From: Chondrinema litorale
GTDB lineage: Bacteria; Bacteroidota; Bacteroidia; Cytophagales; Flammeovirgaceae
Length of the DNA: 64,000 nt
Direction: 5' to 3'
Assembly (NCBI RefSeq): GCF_026250525.1
Contig: NZ_CP111043.1
Coordinates: 1,353,421-1,417,420, forward strand
Part shown: in pieces, positions 61,677-64,000 of the stretch
How positions within the stretch are numbered: the stretch's first letter is position 1
Layout of the letters: every line of letters starts with the position of its first letter
Program-made: the position numbers and the translations under genes
Notes under the pieces: generated by a model
Database searches by the model: none
What the model saw: only the letters and a program-made list of their open reading frames with translations
What the model was told of the DNA's origin: nothing

Positions 61677-62219
61677 TTAAAATTTATTCATCTTCCCTCT
61701 ACGATAATTATTTACACCTGCCAAAAAGCTTTGTAAACCCTTATCTTCATCGTCAAGAAAAAATGAAAATTTAGAACTAAAAGTCTCTACACTTACTTGG
61801 TAAGAACCTTTAATCCCAAAATATAATAATATAACTCCAATACTCACTAACATCATCCCTACCCAGCTTTCTACTACTGCAGAAAAAATACTAACCAATG
61901 AAAGAGACAACACGATTCCCCCAATAATTAATGGTATAATTAAATACCGAAACTCCATATCCAAACTTTTAATCTCTTTTAATGAGAAGATATGTGTTTT
62001 TTCACTTTTTCTTATCTGTAACTCACTATCAGATAATCGTAAATAATCTGTCTTTTCAAATTCGTATTGGCTTAATATATTCTCATGCCTATTAATCCAC
62101 TGATAGTTATAAGTATATGAATAATATAAAGATGATGGAATTTCACTATCTAGATCACTAACCTCATAAGTAATTACTCGGTTACTTTGGTTTTCTATCA
62201 AAAAATATGTTGGCTGCAA
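61677..62219 (-). CDS. Hypothetical protein with two membrane helices
   Basis: 180 residues. An N-terminal soluble part with several strands (FLIENQSNRVITYEVSDLD), two membrane segments at about 92-113 and 118-140 (YLIIPLIIGGIVLSLSLVSIF and MMLVSIGVILLYFGI), then a soluble end with QVSVETFSSKFSFFLDDEDKGLQSFLAG. Resembles other small PH-like membrane proteins of this phylum. Function unknown. Confidence 0.6.
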   Translation of the reverse strand: MQPTYFLIENQSNRVITYEVSDLDSEIPSSLYYSYTYNYQWINRHENILSQYEFEKTDYLRLSDSELQIRKSEKTHIFSLKEIKSLDMEFRYLIIPLIIGGIVLSLSLVSIFSAVVESWVGMMLVSIGVILLYFGIKGSYQVSVETFSSKFSFFLDDEDKGLQSFLAGVNNYRRGKMNKF

Positions 62220-62425
62220 TTTATTAATTTAGTTATTGACAATGCTTAACATAATTAATGCCTATATAGCAAGAAATCTTAATTTTAAGCTAATAACGCA
62301 ACAAATAAGCTAATCATTCTCTATTCGAGTCATCTATTTTGATAGATAACTTTTATTCACTCTTCTATAACAAAAGGCAACTTACATAAAAGTTTAGAAA
62401 CTTATCTAATTAAGCAAATAACTAG

Positions 62426-62620
62426 TTAATTAAATAAGCTAACCTGACTTTTATTATAGCTTTTAACATAACTTACTGTGTCACAATCGATATTGTCATT
62501 TAATTGAATTTGCTTAACAGTACTTTTTTCAAAGCTAATATGGTTAAAATCTAATTTTACACCTGATGCAGTAAATATTATTGCGATTACAAAACCTAAA
62601 ATGAAACTAATCTTTGACAT
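62426..62620 (-). CDS. Small secreted or membrane-anchored hypothetical protein
   Basis: 64 residues: a hydrophobic N terminus (residues 4-19, ISFILGFVIAIIFTAS) that could be a signal peptide or anchor, then a short polar region with one Cys. The frame is short and AT-rich, but start and composition are plausible. No family recognised. Confidence 0.4.
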   Translation of the reverse strand: MSKISFILGFVIAIIFTASGVKLDFNHISFEKSTVKQIQLNDNIDCDTVSYVKSYNKSQVSLFN

Positions 62621-62768
62621 ACTTTTAAAATTAAAATGCTATAATTAAGCATATTTTACGTTAATTATTTAGTTAAGTTTAGATTATTATCAAATAAATT
62701 AGTAGTTAATGATAAAAAAAAGCTTTTTTGCTATATTTATATCATATTTTTAATCAGAAAAGCATGTT

Positions 62769-63704
62769 ATGACTCCATCAGAACTTTTATTTAAGCAGTT
62801 AATTGATGTATCTGGTAAGCAATTATTTAATTCTCAAACAGAGTTAGTAAAAGAAATTATCTCAATTAAAGATTCTGATTGGTCTAACAAAAACTTTAAT
62901 AGCGTTAGGGCTTTTGTAAATCAGGTTGTAAATGGAGAGAGAAAATTATCTCCGAATCTCAAAAATGCAATCGAAGATCTTTTGGTGGAAAAAGTAGGTA
63001 ATGAAGAAGCTTCACAAATGATCAATAAAATTGAAATAGTATTTAATGATTATTTCGATTTACAAAAAAACAAGAAAGCAGAAGACACCAATGTAAAAAC
63101 TGTAGACTCAAACGACTTTTATTTACTAGAAAAAAGAGGCCTAGTTGCTGATAAAGTATTAGTAACTACGCGTGAGCCTGGTATAGTAAATAATAAAACG
63201 TGGTCTGATGAGATAAAAAAACAAATGCTAAAAAAGCTAGGAGTAATCAGTTCAGAAAATATTATTCAGGCTTCTTATAAATTTTATTTTCCACATCCAG
63301 ATATTACTGGGAATAAAGCTTTTCAATTTTGGAATAATTTATATAACTATCTAAAATACGAACTTAAAGTACCGCAACCTGTCGAACTTATTAAAACATT
63401 AAATAATTCGACAGATTCTAAAGAGCCAAAATTACAAGTTTTTCATGCTCCAGAGCTATTAGTTTCCTTTCCGATAATTGTATATGACATAAGTGCACTT
63501 TCAGAAGTTGCATTTACTGTGTTTGGCTACGAAGACAAAGGTGAAGAAAAAATTAGCACTGCAAGAATTGCTCCCGACTACCTATTATGGTGGAAAGAAA
63601 ACATCTTTAAAAAGCTAATATTTCCTCAAGATCCTAATGCCATTATTGAGGTAAGTTTCGATACAGTTTATGAGGATATTAAAAAGAATGCAACATTATT
63701 ATGA
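62769..63704 (+). CDS. Hypothetical protein with a possible N-terminal helix-turn-helix
   Basis: 311 residues without a signal peptide. Residues 1-80 are helical and include FNSVRAFVNQVVNGERKLSPNLKNAIEDLLVEKVG, similar to phage-type HTH regions in which a helix is followed by G-x-R-x-L-S-x-x-L. After a linker a mixed alpha/beta domain follows (about 110-300) with several aromatic patches. I do not recognise the whole. Lies 148 bases upstream of rpoD on the same strand. Confidence 0.6.
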   Translation: MTPSELLFKQLIDVSGKQLFNSQTELVKEIISIKDSDWSNKNFNSVRAFVNQVVNGERKLSPNLKNAIEDLLVEKVGNEEASQMINKIEIVFNDYFDLQKNKKAEDTNVKTVDSNDFYLLEKRGLVADKVLVTTREPGIVNNKTWSDEIKKQMLKKLGVISSENIIQASYKFYFPHPDITGNKAFQFWNNLYNYLKYELKVPQPVELIKTLNNSTDSKEPKLQVFHAPELLVSFPIIVYDISALSEVAFTVFGYEDKGEEKISTARIAPDYLLWWKENIFKKLIFPQDPNAIIEVSFDTVYEDIKKNATLL

Positions 63705-63852
63705 TTAAGGGGAATTAGATATTAAAAAACATCGTTAGTATTAAAACTTATATTTTTTTTTTAACTTACATACTACAGAGTAGAATCTCATATCTTCCTG
63801 TGTAGTTTTTTATAGTTCATTTGTGTAATGCAGTTTTACTAAACATAATAAA

Positions 63853-64000
63853 ATGCGGCAGTTAAAAATTACCCAAAGTATTACTAACAGAAGAGAAAGC
63901 GAGTCTCTCGAAAAATATTTTCAGGAAATCAATAAAATTGATCTCTTGCTGCCAGATGAAGAAATTTCTTTAGTAAAAAGAATTAAGGAGGGAGACCAAA
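63853..64000 (+). CDS. rpoD: Primary RNA polymerase sigma factor, N-terminal part (runs off the window)
   Basis: The first 49 codons are visible (MRQLKITQSITNRRESESLE, continuing KYFQEINKIDLLLPDEEISLVKRIKEGDQ). This start is characteristic of the short Bacteroidota RpoD, which lacks the long region 1.1 and non-conserved insert, and shows region 1.2 (YFQEINKIDLLLPDEE). The rest lies past the right edge. Confidence 0.93.
   Translation, partial: MRQLKITQSITNRRESESLEKYFQEINKIDLLLPDEEISLVKRIKEGDQ

Noticed and set aside
63772..63812. Possible hairpin before rpoD
   Set aside because: Only six pairs across a loop of more than 20 bases; too weak to call a terminator.
1..64000. CRISPR arrays, rRNA operons and insertion sequences
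   Set aside because: I looked for regularly spaced direct repeats, rRNA sequence and transposase motifs and saw none.

Overview
The window is AT-rich DNA from a Bacteroidota bacterium, most likely a marine-type Cytophagales relative. The evidence is weak Shine-Dalgarno signals, TAnnTTTG-like promoter boxes, Bacteroidota-specific families (DUF4296 lipoprotein, BatA-type VWA operon, arm-domain tyrosine integrase, four-helix BlaR1/BlaI pair, short primary sigma factor beginning MRQLKITQSITNRRESESLEKY) and a tmRNA tag GEENYAMAA. I cannot name the genus.

Positions 1 to about 19,460 belong to an integrated element. Its right end abuts the 3' end of an intact tRNA-Arg(CCT) gene (19463-19534, minus strand) next to a tyrosine integrase. 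I found no repeat of the tRNA 3' end further left, so the left end lies outside the window. From left to right the element carries: (a) a probable PARIS defence pair (end of an AriA-like ATPase and a complete AriB-like DUF4435 TOPRIM protein); (b) a small minus-strand pair (degenerate nucleotidyltransferase, zinc ribbon) divergent from a small HTH protein, with tandem 10-bp repeats between them; (c) a tightly packed plus-strand block of about 22 genes (2.7-17.8 kb).

That block has no terminase, portal, tail tube, tape measure or conjugation gene. About half of its proteins carry one hydrophobic segment. It contains a membrane-anchored transglutaminase-like protein, a single-pass protein with a protamine-like Arg/Lys tail, a separately expressed candidate major capsid protein followed by small beta-rich proteins, a membrane-anchored ParB-like protein and a membrane-anchored ArdC-like protein that both end in a sliding-clamp-type motif, SH3 and lysozyme-like membrane proteins, knob and beta-propeller spike proteins, and a DUF5675 lysis-type protein. 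The most economical reading is an undescribed or little-described tailless, membrane-containing provirus. This is inference from architecture, and no packaging ATPase or replication gene is visible in the window.

From 19.5 kb to the end the DNA is chromosomal. In order: inositol monophosphatase, branched-chain aminotransferase and tmRNA; a GH51 arabinofuranosidase; a DUF748 / ADP-ribosylglycohydrolase / DinB operon; an FtsX-type permease; a BlaI/M56 pair with three evenly spaced operators; RsmF-type methyltransferase and DUF4296 lipoprotein; a DUF58/BatA aerotolerance-type operon without MoxR; a membrane-tethered tandem winged-helix protein, a TPR protein and an M16 protease; a TIR/C-type-lectin-fold fusion, a large sorbosone-dehydrogenase/cytochrome lipoprotein and a cytosolic trypsin-like protease; glycogen debranching enzyme, TsaC-like protein, UDP-glucose dehydrogenase plus UDP-xylose synthase, and phosphoglucomutase; tRNA-Gln(TTG); and the first codons of rpoD at the right edge. 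Many gene pairs are separated by clear rho-independent terminators, listed below.
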